A stretch of DNA of 64,000 nt from an uncultured Muribaculaceae bacterium (GTDB lineage Bacteria; Bacteroidota; Bacteroidia; Bacteroidales; Muribaculaceae), in assembly GCA_910588245.1 (NCBI GenBank), contig CAJUQP010000008.1, forward strand, positions 36,124 through 100,123, written 5' to 3'. Position 1 is the first letter of the stretch. Each line of letters begins with the position of its first letter. Position numbers and translations under genes: made by a program. Shown in pieces: positions 18,603-27,450 of this stretch. The notes beneath the pieces were generated by a model. It had not been told where the DNA came from. It worked only from the letters and a program-made list of their open reading frames with translations, and did not search any database.

Positions 18603-18649
18603 AAAGGGATGACCCAGGGTTGCTATGTGCAACCCTGGGTCATCCCTTT
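18603..18649 (+). terminator. Perfect 21-bp hairpin (bidirectional terminator-like)
   Basis: Arms 18603-18623 and 18629-18649 are perfectly complementary over 21 bp with a TATGT loop, begin with AAA and end with TTT. It stands in the 900-bp gene-free stretch between the ATPase pair and the lipoprotein cassette and would insulate them. I see no other feature between 18390 and 18800. Confidence 0.7.
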
Positions 18650-18802
18650 CTTCATCCATTATCAAACCTTCATCCATCCAATTGTTAAATGGCATTTTAC
18701 CGCACCTAACTTCCGAATATTCAATAGCTTCACCCACTCCAACCGTTCTAATGTTAAAAATATGTTAATGATTCTTAACATTTCTTTTACACTAATTAAC
18801 TA

Positions 18803-18839
18803 TTGGGGGGGGCATTTTAATTTTTTTGACTTACATTTG
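18803..18839 (+). promoter_or_regulatory. Promoter of the lipoprotein cassette with G8 and T7 tracts in the spacer
   Basis: A perfect -7 element TACATTTG (18832-18839) is preceded by ATTGGGGGGGG, so the nearest TTG (18803-18805) sits 26 bp upstream rather than the usual 19-21. The spacer contains eight consecutive G (18805-18812) and seven T. Loss of about six G would restore consensus spacing, so slippage could vary expression. Confidence 0.5.
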
Positions 18840-18962
18840 CACAAGTTTTGAGATTAGTCCCTTGCCAACAACATTGGGGAAAATCATGAAAGACTTAATA
18901 GCTACTTATCTGGGAACAAAATAACCACAATTAATAATTTTCAATAACTAAAACCAAAACCT

Positions 18963-20837
18963 ATGAAACCAAAATTTTTCTTAGGAATGCTTCTTTTGGG
19001 AGGCTTGGCTCTCAACAGTTGCGTGGACGATACAGAGTCGGCTTCTGTTCAGGAAGTCCGCCAAGCTCATGCCGAGAAACTTCAATCGCTTGCTGACTTG
19101 AAAAAGGCTGAGGCACAAGCTGCAATCATCACAGCTAATGCCGAGAAAGTGGCACAGGAGGCTATAGACAACTATAACCGTGCTTTGGCAAAGGCACAAG
19201 AGGCTGAGGCTGCCTATCAGAAGGCTCTCGCAGACGGGGAAGCAGTTCGCGCAGAGGAAGCAAAAATCAATGCAGAGAAAGCTCGCATGGATCTTGAAAA
19301 CTATGCCAAGCAAGTGGAGGTAAGCGCAGCTGAACTTGAATGGCGACTCTTGGAGCAGCAAAAGCAAATCGTTATTGCGAAAAAAGCTCTTGAAGACAAG
19401 ATCAAAGAATCCGAGCCCAACAAGGCTAAAGAACTGCAGGAACTTCTTGATACCTATTCCAGCTATGCCGAAGCACTCAGGACTAAACAATCTACAATGG
19501 CACAGGAAAAGATTCGTCTTGCTCAGCTTAAGGCCGGTCTCGTAACTGCCAAAGAAGTGCTTGAGGCACAGATTGCTACCCAACAGAATAATATAACAGA
19601 TTGGGAAGCTGACAACGCCGAAGATCAGGCGGCAATCGACACTTATATGAAATATACCTCAATACTTGATGCGGAAAAGGCAATGAAAGCCGCTCAGGAA
19701 GAGGCAAATGTGCTTTCAAGTGTTTATTCGAACAAATACGCTGCATATCAATTGCAGGTCATGAAAAGAAATGACGCAAATAGCACACTTAGAAATTCAG
19801 CTTATGTCCAGAACGTCCGCAAACTTCTCTCTACAACAAGTATTGAGAATTGGAGCATAGGAATGCGCACCGTCAAGAACGTTTATGGCATGTATGCCAC
19901 CAAGACGGGAAAAGATCCCATCATGATTTTCAGTGGTAACTCCTATGAGACCAAATACGTTGATTATTCAAATGCAGAAGGACTGACGGTAAACAGCGTA
20001 TCTTATACGGTATATCCAACTTACTATGATCCAGCAAAAGACGGATTTGCCAATTATGAGAAAGCTGTAAAGGCTGATATCGAAGCTAATCAGGGAGCCG
20101 TCCTCACTGCCGCAAAGACTGAATATACTAAAAAGGAGAATGCGCAGAAGACAGCCGCCACGGCCAAGGAGACAGCAGACGCCGCTCTTAAGGCTGCTCA
20201 AGCTGTAGTTACCACCGCCGGTGACAATGCAACCGAGGCTCAGAAACAAGCTGTCAAAGATGCCCAAGTTGTAGTGACGACTGCAAAAGCAGATCTTGAC
20301 ACAGCAAATGCCGAACTTGCAACCGCCAAGACAGCTGTGGACACGGCACAAAAAGCTCTTGACAATGTCAACAAGCAACTTGCCGCCAACAAGGCCCTCT
20401 ATGATGCAGCTGTCGCAGGAGCCGCTACAAACGAGGCAAACATGAAAGCTTACAATGAAGCTTCTCTCACTACAGCAAAGGCACGGGTTGAAAGCAATAT
20501 CGCCAACTATAATTGGAGTGTAAAGAATTCTGAATATTGGGCATTATATAACATTGTTAATAATAGCGAAGTTGGAGGAAGTGTCCAGGAGAAGATTGAT
20601 GATCTACAGGCAAACATTGATCAGCGCAATAATGATATCAAAGAAGCGAATGAAACGATTGCCGAGATTCAGGCCAAGCTTGATGCCGGTGATGATCCTT
20701 CATCCCTCATTGACATTCAAGAACTCGAAGCCCAGATCGCCACTATGGAGACCGAGGTGACTGTACTTCAGAAGAAGGTAGACCTTGCCAAGGCTGCTCT
20801 CGACGCTGCTATGGCTGAGGATGCTCCCGCTGAGTAA
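18963..20837 (+). CDS. Coiled-coil lipoprotein with central head region, cassette copy 1
   Basis: A protein of 624 residues, not assignable to a family I recognise. The lipoprotein signal LALNSC places the anchor at Cys20. Residues about 25-290 are a long Ala/Glu/Lys-rich helical arm. Residues about 290-365 are non-helical and rich in Tyr, Gly and Ser (NWSIG...YPTYYDP). Residues about 365-615 are a second helical arm (TAKETADAALKAAQ...). This suggests an antiparallel coiled-coil hairpin holding a small head away from the membrane. The end AMAEDAPAE is shared with copy 2. It is followed after 42 bp by the beta-barrel gene. The sequence is alanine-rich but codon use is not foreign. Confidence 0.8.
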   Translation: MKPKFFLGMLLLGGLALNSCVDDTESASVQEVRQAHAEKLQSLADLKKAEAQAAIITANAEKVAQEAIDNYNRALAKAQEAEAAYQKALADGEAVRAEEAKINAEKARMDLENYAKQVEVSAAELEWRLLEQQKQIVIAKKALEDKIKESEPNKAKELQELLDTYSSYAEALRTKQSTMAQEKIRLAQLKAGLVTAKEVLEAQIATQQNNITDWEADNAEDQAAIDTYMKYTSILDAEKAMKAAQEEANVLSSVYSNKYAAYQLQVMKRNDANSTLRNSAYVQNVRKLLSTTSIENWSIGMRTVKNVYGMYATKTGKDPIMIFSGNSYETKYVDYSNAEGLTVNSVSYTVYPTYYDPAKDGFANYEKAVKADIEANQGAVLTAAKTEYTKKENAQKTAATAKETADAALKAAQAVVTTAGDNATEAQKQAVKDAQVVVTTAKADLDTANAELATAKTAVDTAQKALDNVNKQLAANKALYDAAVAGAATNEANMKAYNEASLTTAKARVESNIANYNWSVKNSEYWALYNIVNNSEVGGSVQEKIDDLQANIDQRNNDIKEANETIAEIQAKLDAGDDPSSLIDIQELEAQIATMETEVTVLQKKVDLAKAALDAAMAEDAPAE

Positions 20838-21634
20838 TTTAGTCCCCGTAAAACGGCAAACAATTTAAAAGTAGAAAAAATGAAACTTCACAGACTTTTA
20901 ATTTCAGCCGTTCTACCCATGATGTGTCTTACCGTCGCCGCTCAGGAGAGCGACAATACCCCGCAGAAGGGGGACTTCACCGTAGCGGCTACGGTAGGAT
21001 ACAACAGTTTTACAAATGTCTCCGCTCTCCCCGGAAACCTCACCGACTACGAGGCTTCGGCCATCTCCAACCTATGGAGCGACAAGAAGCTGATGGTCGG
21101 GTTCGAAGGCGGATGGTTCGTCGGAGACAGATGGAAACTTAATCTGGGAGGAGGACTGAACTTCACCCACAACCCCGGTTATCCGGATCTACCCGGAACA
21201 ATCGACGGGACCACAGGTGACGACACCTTGGGAGAGATACCCAACTACAGGGCCGTGGCAAGCCAGTATTCATGCAACTACAACGTGTATACAGGCCTCG
21301 ACCGCTACTTCTCTTTCCCCAATGTCAGCAACCTGATGTGGTACACCGGAGTGCGTGTAGGCTTCGCCTACGCCCTCAACGAACAGAAATACGACGAATG
21401 GACTTCGATGGGCAAGTCCGTAGGCCAGACCTGGAGTCTCCGCGGAAGCCTTACCCTCGGATTCGATTACTACCTGCTCCCGGCAATGTATGTCGGTGTC
21501 TCGGTCGATCCGTTTGCGTATTCCTACAACATGACTACCTACCGTCCGCAGGAGGGGCTATCTTCGCTCGAGGCTGACAGCAGCAATTTCTCGATCCTGG
21601 CAGCCCCAACCCTAAAGATCGGATTCAAATTCTA
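20811..21634 (+). repeat. About 0.8-kb duplicated block, near-identical to 23564-24387
   Basis: From the last codons of the lipoprotein gene through the intergenic gap and the whole beta-barrel gene, the two copies (offset 2753) differ only near the 3' end: one silent C/T at about 21588 and the last codons/stop. The preceding lipoprotein genes are clearly diverged, so this block has been homogenised or very recently duplicated. Confidence 0.9.
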
Positions 21635-21635
21635 A
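20880..21635 (+). CDS. Outer-membrane beta-barrel protein, cassette copy 1
   Basis: A protein of 251 residues with signal peptide MKLHRLLISAVLPMMCLTVAA cleaved before QES. The rest alternates amphipathic strands and turns (VAATVGYNSF, KLMVGFEGGWFVGDRWKLNL, WSLRGSLTLGFDYYLL) and ends in ILAAPTLKIGFKF, a classic barrel-terminating strand with C-terminal Phe. It is therefore probably an 8-stranded-type outer-membrane barrel. It lies 42 bp after the coiled-coil lipoprotein and is surely cotranscribed. The protein is identical to the one at 23633. The family resembles outer-membrane porin-like or OmpW-like small barrels, but I cannot assign it. Confidence 0.85.
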   Translation: MKLHRLLISAVLPMMCLTVAAQESDNTPQKGDFTVAATVGYNSFTNVSALPGNLTDYEASAISNLWSDKKLMVGFEGGWFVGDRWKLNLGGGLNFTHNPGYPDLPGTIDGTTGDDTLGEIPNYRAVASQYSCNYNVYTGLDRYFSFPNVSNLMWYTGVRVGFAYALNEQKYDEWTSMGKSVGQTWSLRGSLTLGFDYYLLPAMYVGVSVDPFAYSYNMTTYRPQEGLSSLEADSSNFSILAAPTLKIGFKF

Positions 21636-21664
21636 CCAAAGCAAACAATACAAAAAAATAACCT

Positions 21665-23590
21665 ATGAAACAGAAACTTTTCTTAGGAGCACTTCTCTTG
21701 GGAGCTTTGACTCTCAACAGCTGTGTCGACGACACAGAGAACATTGGCGTCACCAACGTACGCCAGGCAAAAGCCGAGCAGATAAAGGCTTTGGCCGAAT
21801 ACAACAAGGCCGAGGCCGAGGCTAAAATCACTAAGGCCAACACTTTCAAGGCCGCTCAGGAAGCCTTGGCAGAATATAAGAATGCATTGGCCGCTGTGGA
21901 AGAAGCCAAAGCGGCAGTCCGTCAGGCGCAGGCCGAAGGTAAAGCCGCTGATGCGGAAAGAGCCCAGATTATTCTTCAGCAGGCACAGATGGATCTCCAG
22001 AACTATGCCAAACAGGTTGAAGTGAATGCGGCAGCCTTGGAAGCAAGCCTTCTTAATTGGCAGAGACGCATAATAGAGAAACAAATGGAGCTACAGGCTG
22101 AAATCAAAGGTTCATCCCCCGATGAAGCTGTCGAACTTCAGAAACTTCTCAAAGCCTATACAGATGCCTCTTCCGCAGTTTCATCAACCGAAGCATCTCT
22201 TGCAAGGACTCGCCTTTCCTTGGAAAGTGTAAAGGCAGGACTTCTTTCCACGAAAGAGGGATATGAGCAAACAATCACACTCAATCAAAACAACATTAAG
22301 GAGGCTCAGGACGATATCGCAGAATTGGAAGCTCAGCTTGCCGTCTATGAGGGATACACCAATGTAACTGAAGCAAATGATGCTCTTGAAAAAGTCAAAG
22401 AGCAAATCCCAGTCCTGCAAGACACATATAAGGATCTCTATGCTGCGTATTTGTTGCAGAACGACAAGCTGAACAATGCTTACAATGCAATGGAGAACTC
22501 GGCATATAAGCAGAACGTGAAAAAAATCGAATATCAGCTCATTAATAATGAGAATTGGAACTGGTATTGGAATATAATTACGGATGGATACACCAATTCC
22601 GATAATATGTACATTGTAACGTCAATTTACGCAGCTTCGTATAAATTGAATACTACTACAGGAATTTGGGGAGAAGTAAAGATCCCCGTCTTCAATGGAG
22701 ATGTTCCTGTCAAGAAGGAGGTCGAGTATTCTTATGCTGAAGGGCAGAAAATTGAAACGCAGCCTTACTATGTCTACAATGACTACTACATGCCTGTAAA
22801 GGATGGTTTCACAAAATTTGAAGCAGCTGTAAAAGCTGACATCAAAGCCACAGAACAGAAAGCGCTCGATGATGCCAAGGCTGAGTACACTAAAAAAGAG
22901 ACTGCGCAGAAAGCAGCCGCCACAGCCAAGGAGGCAGCAGATGCCGCACTCAAGGCTGCTCAGGCAGCATTGACCGCTGCCGGCGACAATGCAACCGAAG
23001 CCCAGAAAAAAGCTGTAAAAGATGCCGAAGGCACTGTAGCATCTGCCAAAGCTACTCTTGACACAGCAAATGCCGAACTTGCAACAGAGAAAGACAATGT
23101 CGAGAATGCTCAGAATGCACTGGATGCTGTCAACGAGAAGCTTGCCGAGATTAAAGCCATCTATGACACAGCCGTTGCCGGAGTATCGGACAATGAGGCC
23201 AATATGAAGGCTTACAATGACGAATCGCTCAAAGCAGCTCAGGCATGGGTGGCTCAAGACAAGGCTGAGAATACTCTTACTCTCAAGAATTCAGAAAAGA
23301 GATCGTTACAGAACATCGTCAACAATGGTGGGAATATTCTCTATGAGATCAAGTATCTCAAGGAGCAGATCGAAAGCAAGAACAATGATATCGCCGGCTA
23401 CGAGAAAGCTATCAAGGATGCCGAGGCTGAACTCGCCAAGGGAGATGATGCAAGCAAGCTTAAACTCATACAGTGGTATGAAAATAGCATTGCTATATTG
23501 GAGACCCAGTTAAGCGTTCAACAAAAAGTATATGACGCTGCCAAGGCTGCTCTTGACGCTGCCATGGCTGAGGATGCTCCCGCTGAGTAA
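21665..23590 (+). CDS. Coiled-coil lipoprotein with central head region, cassette copy 2
   Basis: A protein of 641 residues, paralogous to the gene at 18963, with signal and lipobox LTLNSC (Cys20) and VDDTE following, as in copy 1. The helical arms correspond (LQNYAKQVEVNAAALE; AAATAKEAADAALKAAQAAL). The central non-helical head, residues about 278-385, is larger and unlike copy 1 (NWYWNIITDGY...GIWGEVKIPVFNGDVPV). Both heads run into the same motif, DGF.x.E.AVKADI. The gene is 29 bp after the first barrel gene and 42 bp before the second, so the four genes form one operon. The function is unknown; a surface stalk-and-head protein is my reading. Confidence 0.8.
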   Translation: MKQKLFLGALLLGALTLNSCVDDTENIGVTNVRQAKAEQIKALAEYNKAEAEAKITKANTFKAAQEALAEYKNALAAVEEAKAAVRQAQAEGKAADAERAQIILQQAQMDLQNYAKQVEVNAAALEASLLNWQRRIIEKQMELQAEIKGSSPDEAVELQKLLKAYTDASSAVSSTEASLARTRLSLESVKAGLLSTKEGYEQTITLNQNNIKEAQDDIAELEAQLAVYEGYTNVTEANDALEKVKEQIPVLQDTYKDLYAAYLLQNDKLNNAYNAMENSAYKQNVKKIEYQLINNENWNWYWNIITDGYTNSDNMYIVTSIYAASYKLNTTTGIWGEVKIPVFNGDVPVKKEVEYSYAEGQKIETQPYYVYNDYYMPVKDGFTKFEAAVKADIKATEQKALDDAKAEYTKKETAQKAAATAKEAADAALKAAQAALTAAGDNATEAQKKAVKDAEGTVASAKATLDTANAELATEKDNVENAQNALDAVNEKLAEIKAIYDTAVAGVSDNEANMKAYNDESLKAAQAWVAQDKAENTLTLKNSEKRSLQNIVNNGGNILYEIKYLKEQIESKNNDIAGYEKAIKDAEAELAKGDDASKLKLIQWYENSIAILETQLSVQQKVYDAAKAALDAAMAEDAPAE

Positions 23591-23632
23591 TTTAGTCCCC
23601 GTAAAACGGCAAACAATTTAAAAGTAGAAAAA

Positions 23633-24388
23633 ATGAAACTTCACAGACTTTTAATTTCAGCCGTTCTACCCATGATGTGTCTTACCGTCGCCGCTCAGGA
23701 GAGCGACAATACCCCGCAGAAGGGGGACTTCACCGTAGCGGCTACGGTAGGATACAACAGTTTTACAAATGTCTCCGCTCTCCCCGGAAACCTCACCGAC
23801 TACGAGGCTTCGGCCATCTCCAACCTATGGAGCGACAAGAAGCTGATGGTCGGGTTCGAAGGCGGATGGTTCGTCGGAGACAGATGGAAACTTAATCTGG
23901 GAGGAGGACTGAACTTCACCCACAACCCCGGTTATCCGGATCTACCCGGAACAATCGACGGGACCACAGGTGACGACACCTTGGGAGAGATACCCAACTA
24001 CAGGGCCGTGGCAAGCCAGTATTCATGCAACTACAACGTGTATACAGGCCTCGACCGCTACTTCTCTTTCCCCAATGTCAGCAACCTGATGTGGTACACC
24101 GGAGTGCGTGTAGGCTTCGCCTACGCCCTCAACGAACAGAAATACGACGAATGGACTTCGATGGGCAAGTCCGTAGGCCAGACCTGGAGTCTCCGCGGAA
24201 GCCTTACCCTCGGATTCGATTACTACCTGCTCCCGGCAATGTATGTCGGTGTCTCGGTCGATCCGTTTGCGTATTCCTACAACATGACTACCTACCGTCC
24301 GCAGGAGGGGCTATCTTCGCTCGAGGCTGACAGCAGCAATTTTTCGATCCTGGCAGCCCCAACCCTAAAGATCGGTTTCAAATTCTGA
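23633..24388 (+). CDS. Outer-membrane beta-barrel protein, cassette copy 2
   Basis: Identical in all 251 residues to the product at 20880, and nearly identical at DNA level, including the 42 bp before it. The last codons and stop differ (TTC AAA TTC TGA here against TAA there). The same signal peptide and barrel-ending strand are present. It is the last gene of the cassette operon; an imperfect inverted repeat follows at 24395-24460. Confidence 0.85.
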   Translation: MKLHRLLISAVLPMMCLTVAAQESDNTPQKGDFTVAATVGYNSFTNVSALPGNLTDYEASAISNLWSDKKLMVGFEGGWFVGDRWKLNLGGGLNFTHNPGYPDLPGTIDGTTGDDTLGEIPNYRAVASQYSCNYNVYTGLDRYFSFPNVSNLMWYTGVRVGFAYALNEQKYDEWTSMGKSVGQTWSLRGSLTLGFDYYLLPAMYVGVSVDPFAYSYNMTTYRPQEGLSSLEADSSNFSILAAPTLKIGFKF

Positions 24389-24394
24389 AATAAC

Positions 24395-24460
24395 GCCTTG
24401 TCCGCGGAGAGTCAAACACCCCATGGGCTTCTGTAAGCGGCAACCAACCGCGGATAAGGC
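24395..24460 (+). terminator. Long-loop inverted repeat after the cassette operon
   Basis: GCCTTGTCCGCGG (24395-24407) pairs with CCGCGGATAAGGC (24448-24460) with one G-U pair and a 40-nt loop, 7 bp after the last stop codon. It is a plausible terminator or mRNA 3'-end structure. Confidence 0.45.
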
Positions 24461-24589
24461 ATGACCGTAAAACATTTTTTAATGTGGTGAGAAGACGGGT
24501 AGCCCCCTTTTTATCTCGTTGTCAAGGTGTGGCCCCTCTTCATTTTTCAAGTCTGAAGGACGCGATGACGTGATGTCAGCGCGCCCTTC

Positions 24590-24689
24590 TCCTTTTTACA
24601 ATTAGTAATTAGAAATTTGCAATTAGCAATTGCTGAAAGCCTTTTTTACAATTTGCAATTAGAAATTTGCAATTAGCAATTGCTGAAAG
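24590..24689. repeat. Two tandem 50-bp AT-rich repeats
   Basis: A 50-bp unit ending AAATTTGCAATTAGCAATTG is repeated twice with few changes (period 50). The rest of the 590-bp gap between the cassette and the GH95 gene holds this repeat, the inverted repeat at 24395 and the promoter at 24881, and nothing else I can support. Confidence 0.75.
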
Positions 24690-24880
24690 ATGATTTTATA
24701 ATTACGGAAATGAAATCATCGGTTTCGGGGAGTTAATACGGCTTTGCGTAATCTATCATCAATTATAATCATCCGGCAACTATCAATTATAAGCCGGGGC
24801 GAGAGGCGGGATTGAAGAATGTCGATATTGTGCTATAGAAAGTCGATATTTTCATAGAATATGGCGGATAATCGCTGTAA

Positions 24881-24912
24881 TTTTGTAAATTGGTTGAAAT
24901 CGTTTAAATTTG
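24881..24912 (+). promoter_or_regulatory. Consensus promoter of the GH95 gene
   Basis: TTTTG (24881-24885), 19 bp, TAAATTTG (24905-24912). The position inside an in-frame upstream extension of the ORF shows that the true start is the ATG at 24981, not 24861. Confidence 0.8.
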
Positions 24913-24980
24913 CATGTAATTCATACAGACCTATACGACGTGACATCATCCTACAACACGGCATAACACCCATCCACAAT

Positions 24981-27422
24981 ATGAACAGACTTGACATTCT
25001 GCTGGCCATAGCAATGGCAGCATCGCCCGGGGTCGCGGCCATCAACGCGGCATCACCTGCCGGAACAAATTCCGGCAACAATCCGCTGACCCTGATCTTC
25101 GACCGTCCCGCAGACTTCTTCGAGGAGACTTTCGTGATCGGCAACGGCACACAGGGAGCTATCGTTTACGGCAATCCATCGCGTGAACGGCTATCGCTCA
25201 ACGACATCACTTTCTGGACAGGAGGCCCTGACACGGCAGTATATTCCCCCGGCGCATACAAGGCGATACCGGATATCCGCGCCGCTCTCGACAAGGGAGA
25301 TTATGCTCTCGCCGAACAGCTCCAAAAGAAGGTGCAGGGCCACTACACGGAAAACTATCAGCCCATCGGCAACCTATTCATAGATTTCGCCGACAAATCG
25401 CAGCCCGAGAACTACCGGCGCACGCTCGACCTCAACACCGCCCGCGTGAAGACCACATACACGAAGGGGGGCAACGAGATAACTACGGAATATCTCGCAT
25501 CGGCGCCCGACAGCCTGATAGCGGTGAGGATACGCTCACAGCGTCCTATCAACCTGTCGCTGAGTTTCGAATCTCCGGTGAAATACAGCGTGACCTCCTC
25601 CGGTTCGCGTATAATGGCTGAAGGACAGGCCGGCACGCACTCGCTCCCGTCGTATGTGGAGGGAAACCTTGCCAAAAATCTTACATATGAGGGGGAACGA
25701 GGCATACGGTTCCGCACCGATATCTCAGCATACACCCCCGCAGGAAAGATCACGGCCACCCCTCAGGGAAGCCTTGACGTGGCAGGCACCACCGACCTCA
25801 CCATCTACGTCACCATAGCCACAAACTTCGCGGGAGCATCCGCCGATCCCAACACCGCGGGCGTAGACTATAAAGGACGCGCCGACCGTCTGGCCGACAA
25901 AGCCTTGCAAGCCGGTTTCATGAAGATCGCCGACCGCCAGCTCGCCGACTATTCAGAGCTTTTCTCGCGCGTGACAATCGACTTCGGCGACTCTCCGGCG
26001 GCATACAACGCAATGCCGACGGGAAAGCGACTGATGCAATATACCGACGCCCACACCTACGACCCCGACCTGGAGGAACTCTACTTCCAATACGGCCGCT
26101 ATCTGCTGATCAGCTGCTCGCGCACTCCCCGCGTGCCAGCGAATCTCCAGGGGCTATGGAATGAATCCCTGCTTCCGCCATGGAGTTCGAACTACACCTC
26201 CAATATCAATCTGGAGGAGAACTACTGGCCGGCAGAGGTGACCAACCTGAGCGAGCTGCACATGCCTATGCTCACATTCATCAGCCAGCTTCCCACTACC
26301 GGGGAGACGACAGCCCGCGAGTATTACGGAGCGAAGCGCGGATGGAGCCTGGGGCACAACACCGACATCTGGGCAATGACAAATCCCGTAGGACTCCGCG
26401 GAGGCGATCCCTCATGGGCCAACTGGAACACCGGAGGCGCCTGGGTGGTATCGCATATCTGGGAACACTACCTCTTCACGCAGGACAAGGCCTTCCTGCG
26501 CGAATATTATCCCCTGCTCAAGGGCGCGGCGGAATTCTGTCTCGACTGGATGACGGAAGACAAGGAGGGACATCTCATCACATCGCCCGCCACATCGCCG
26601 GAGAATAAATTCATAGCTCCCGACGGTAAAGCCTACGCCACAAGCGCCGGAAACTATTCCGACATAGCAATGATCCGCGAGTGTCTCGAAGACGCCTTAG
26701 CGGCTGCGAAAACGCTTAATACGGATGCGTCCCTGCGAAAGGAGATAACCAAGGCCCTCGCACGCATGAAACCATACAGGGTCGGATCGAAAGGGCAGCT
26801 TCAGGAATGGGTGGAGGATTTTCCCGAGCAGGATCCGCAGCACCGCCACCAGAGCCATCTCTACGGACTTTTCCCCGGCCATCACATATCGGTGGAGAAG
26901 ACTCCCGAACTCGCGAAAGCCGCGGCCCGCACCCTTGAGATAAAAGGAGAAAACACCACAGGATGGAGCACCGGATGGCGCGTGAACCTCCTCGCCCGAC
27001 TCGCCGACTCGGAGAAGGCTTATTCAATGTACCGCCGGCTGCTGAAATACGTAAGCCCCGACAACTTCAGGGGGTATGACGCACGCCATGGCGGAGGCAC
27101 GTATCCCAACCTCCTCGATGCCCACGCACCTTTCCAGATCGACGGCAACTTCGGTGGCACTGCCGGAGTGGCGGAGATGCTCCTGCAGTCCACTCCCGAG
27201 ACGATCACTCTTCTCCCGGCCCTCCCCGACCAGTGGGAATCGGGTAGTTTCAAAGGTCTGAAAGCCCGCGGAGGCTTCGAGATAGATGCCGACTGGACAG
27301 GGAAAGCCGTCAGAAACCTGACCATAAGCTCGCAGAAAGGCGGGAAGACAACCCTTCTCGTCAACGGCAAGAAGACATCCGTATCCCTTAAGCCGGGCGA
27401 ATCAAAGACGCTACAGTGGTAA
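24981..27422 (+). CDS. Glycoside hydrolase family 95 (alpha-L-fucosidase type)
   Basis: An exported exo-glycosidase of 813 residues; GH95 members remove terminal alpha-1,2-L-fucose or alpha-L-galactose with inversion. The signal peptide is MNRLDILLAIAMAASPGVAA. The N-terminal domain (FVIGNGTQGAIVYG...ERLSLNDITFW) is the GH95 beta-sandwich, followed by the (alpha/alpha)6 barrel. Residues expected for catalysis are in place: Asn408/Asn410 (NINLEENYWPAE), Glu609 (LQEWVEDF) and Asp721 (QIDGNFGGTAG). The start is set by a consensus promoter 69 bp upstream. It is convergent with the PUL operon and its stop lies in a shared repeat hairpin. Orientation suggests separate regulation from the PUL, but the function fits it. 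Confidence 0.92.
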   Translation: MNRLDILLAIAMAASPGVAAINAASPAGTNSGNNPLTLIFDRPADFFEETFVIGNGTQGAIVYGNPSRERLSLNDITFWTGGPDTAVYSPGAYKAIPDIRAALDKGDYALAEQLQKKVQGHYTENYQPIGNLFIDFADKSQPENYRRTLDLNTARVKTTYTKGGNEITTEYLASAPDSLIAVRIRSQRPINLSLSFESPVKYSVTSSGSRIMAEGQAGTHSLPSYVEGNLAKNLTYEGERGIRFRTDISAYTPAGKITATPQGSLDVAGTTDLTIYVTIATNFAGASADPNTAGVDYKGRADRLADKALQAGFMKIADRQLADYSELFSRVTIDFGDSPAAYNAMPTGKRLMQYTDAHTYDPDLEELYFQYGRYLLISCSRTPRVPANLQGLWNESLLPPWSSNYTSNINLEENYWPAEVTNLSELHMPMLTFISQLPTTGETTAREYYGAKRGWSLGHNTDIWAMTNPVGLRGGDPSWANWNTGGAWVVSHIWEHYLFTQDKAFLREYYPLLKGAAEFCLDWMTEDKEGHLITSPATSPENKFIAPDGKAYATSAGNYSDIAMIRECLEDALAAAKTLNTDASLRKEITKALARMKPYRVGSKGQLQEWVEDFPEQDPQHRHQSHLYGLFPGHHISVEKTPELAKAAARTLEIKGENTTGWSTGWRVNLLARLADSEKAYSMYRRLLKYVSPDNFRGYDARHGGGTYPNLLDAHAPFQIDGNFGGTAGVAEMLLQSTPETITLLPALPDQWESGSFKGLKARGGFEIDADWTGKAVRNLTISSQKGGKTTLLVNGKKTSVSLKPGESKTLQW

Positions 27423-27450
27423 AGGTTAAAGTATTAAAGCTTTAACCTTT
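27421..27450. repeat. Dispersed TTAAAGG repeat forming a hairpin between convergent genes
   Basis: AAAGGTTAAAG and CTTTAACCTTT are perfect 11-bp arms around an 8-nt loop. The same words make up the tracts at 16111 and 18053 and the element at 50622. It contains the stop codon of the GH63 gene and overlaps the stop of the GH95 gene, so it could end both transcripts. Confidence 0.8.

Noticed and set aside
18588..18851. 87-codon ORF before the lipoprotein cassette
   Set aside because: It runs through the perfect hairpin and the promoter of the next gene and has no protein-like composition.
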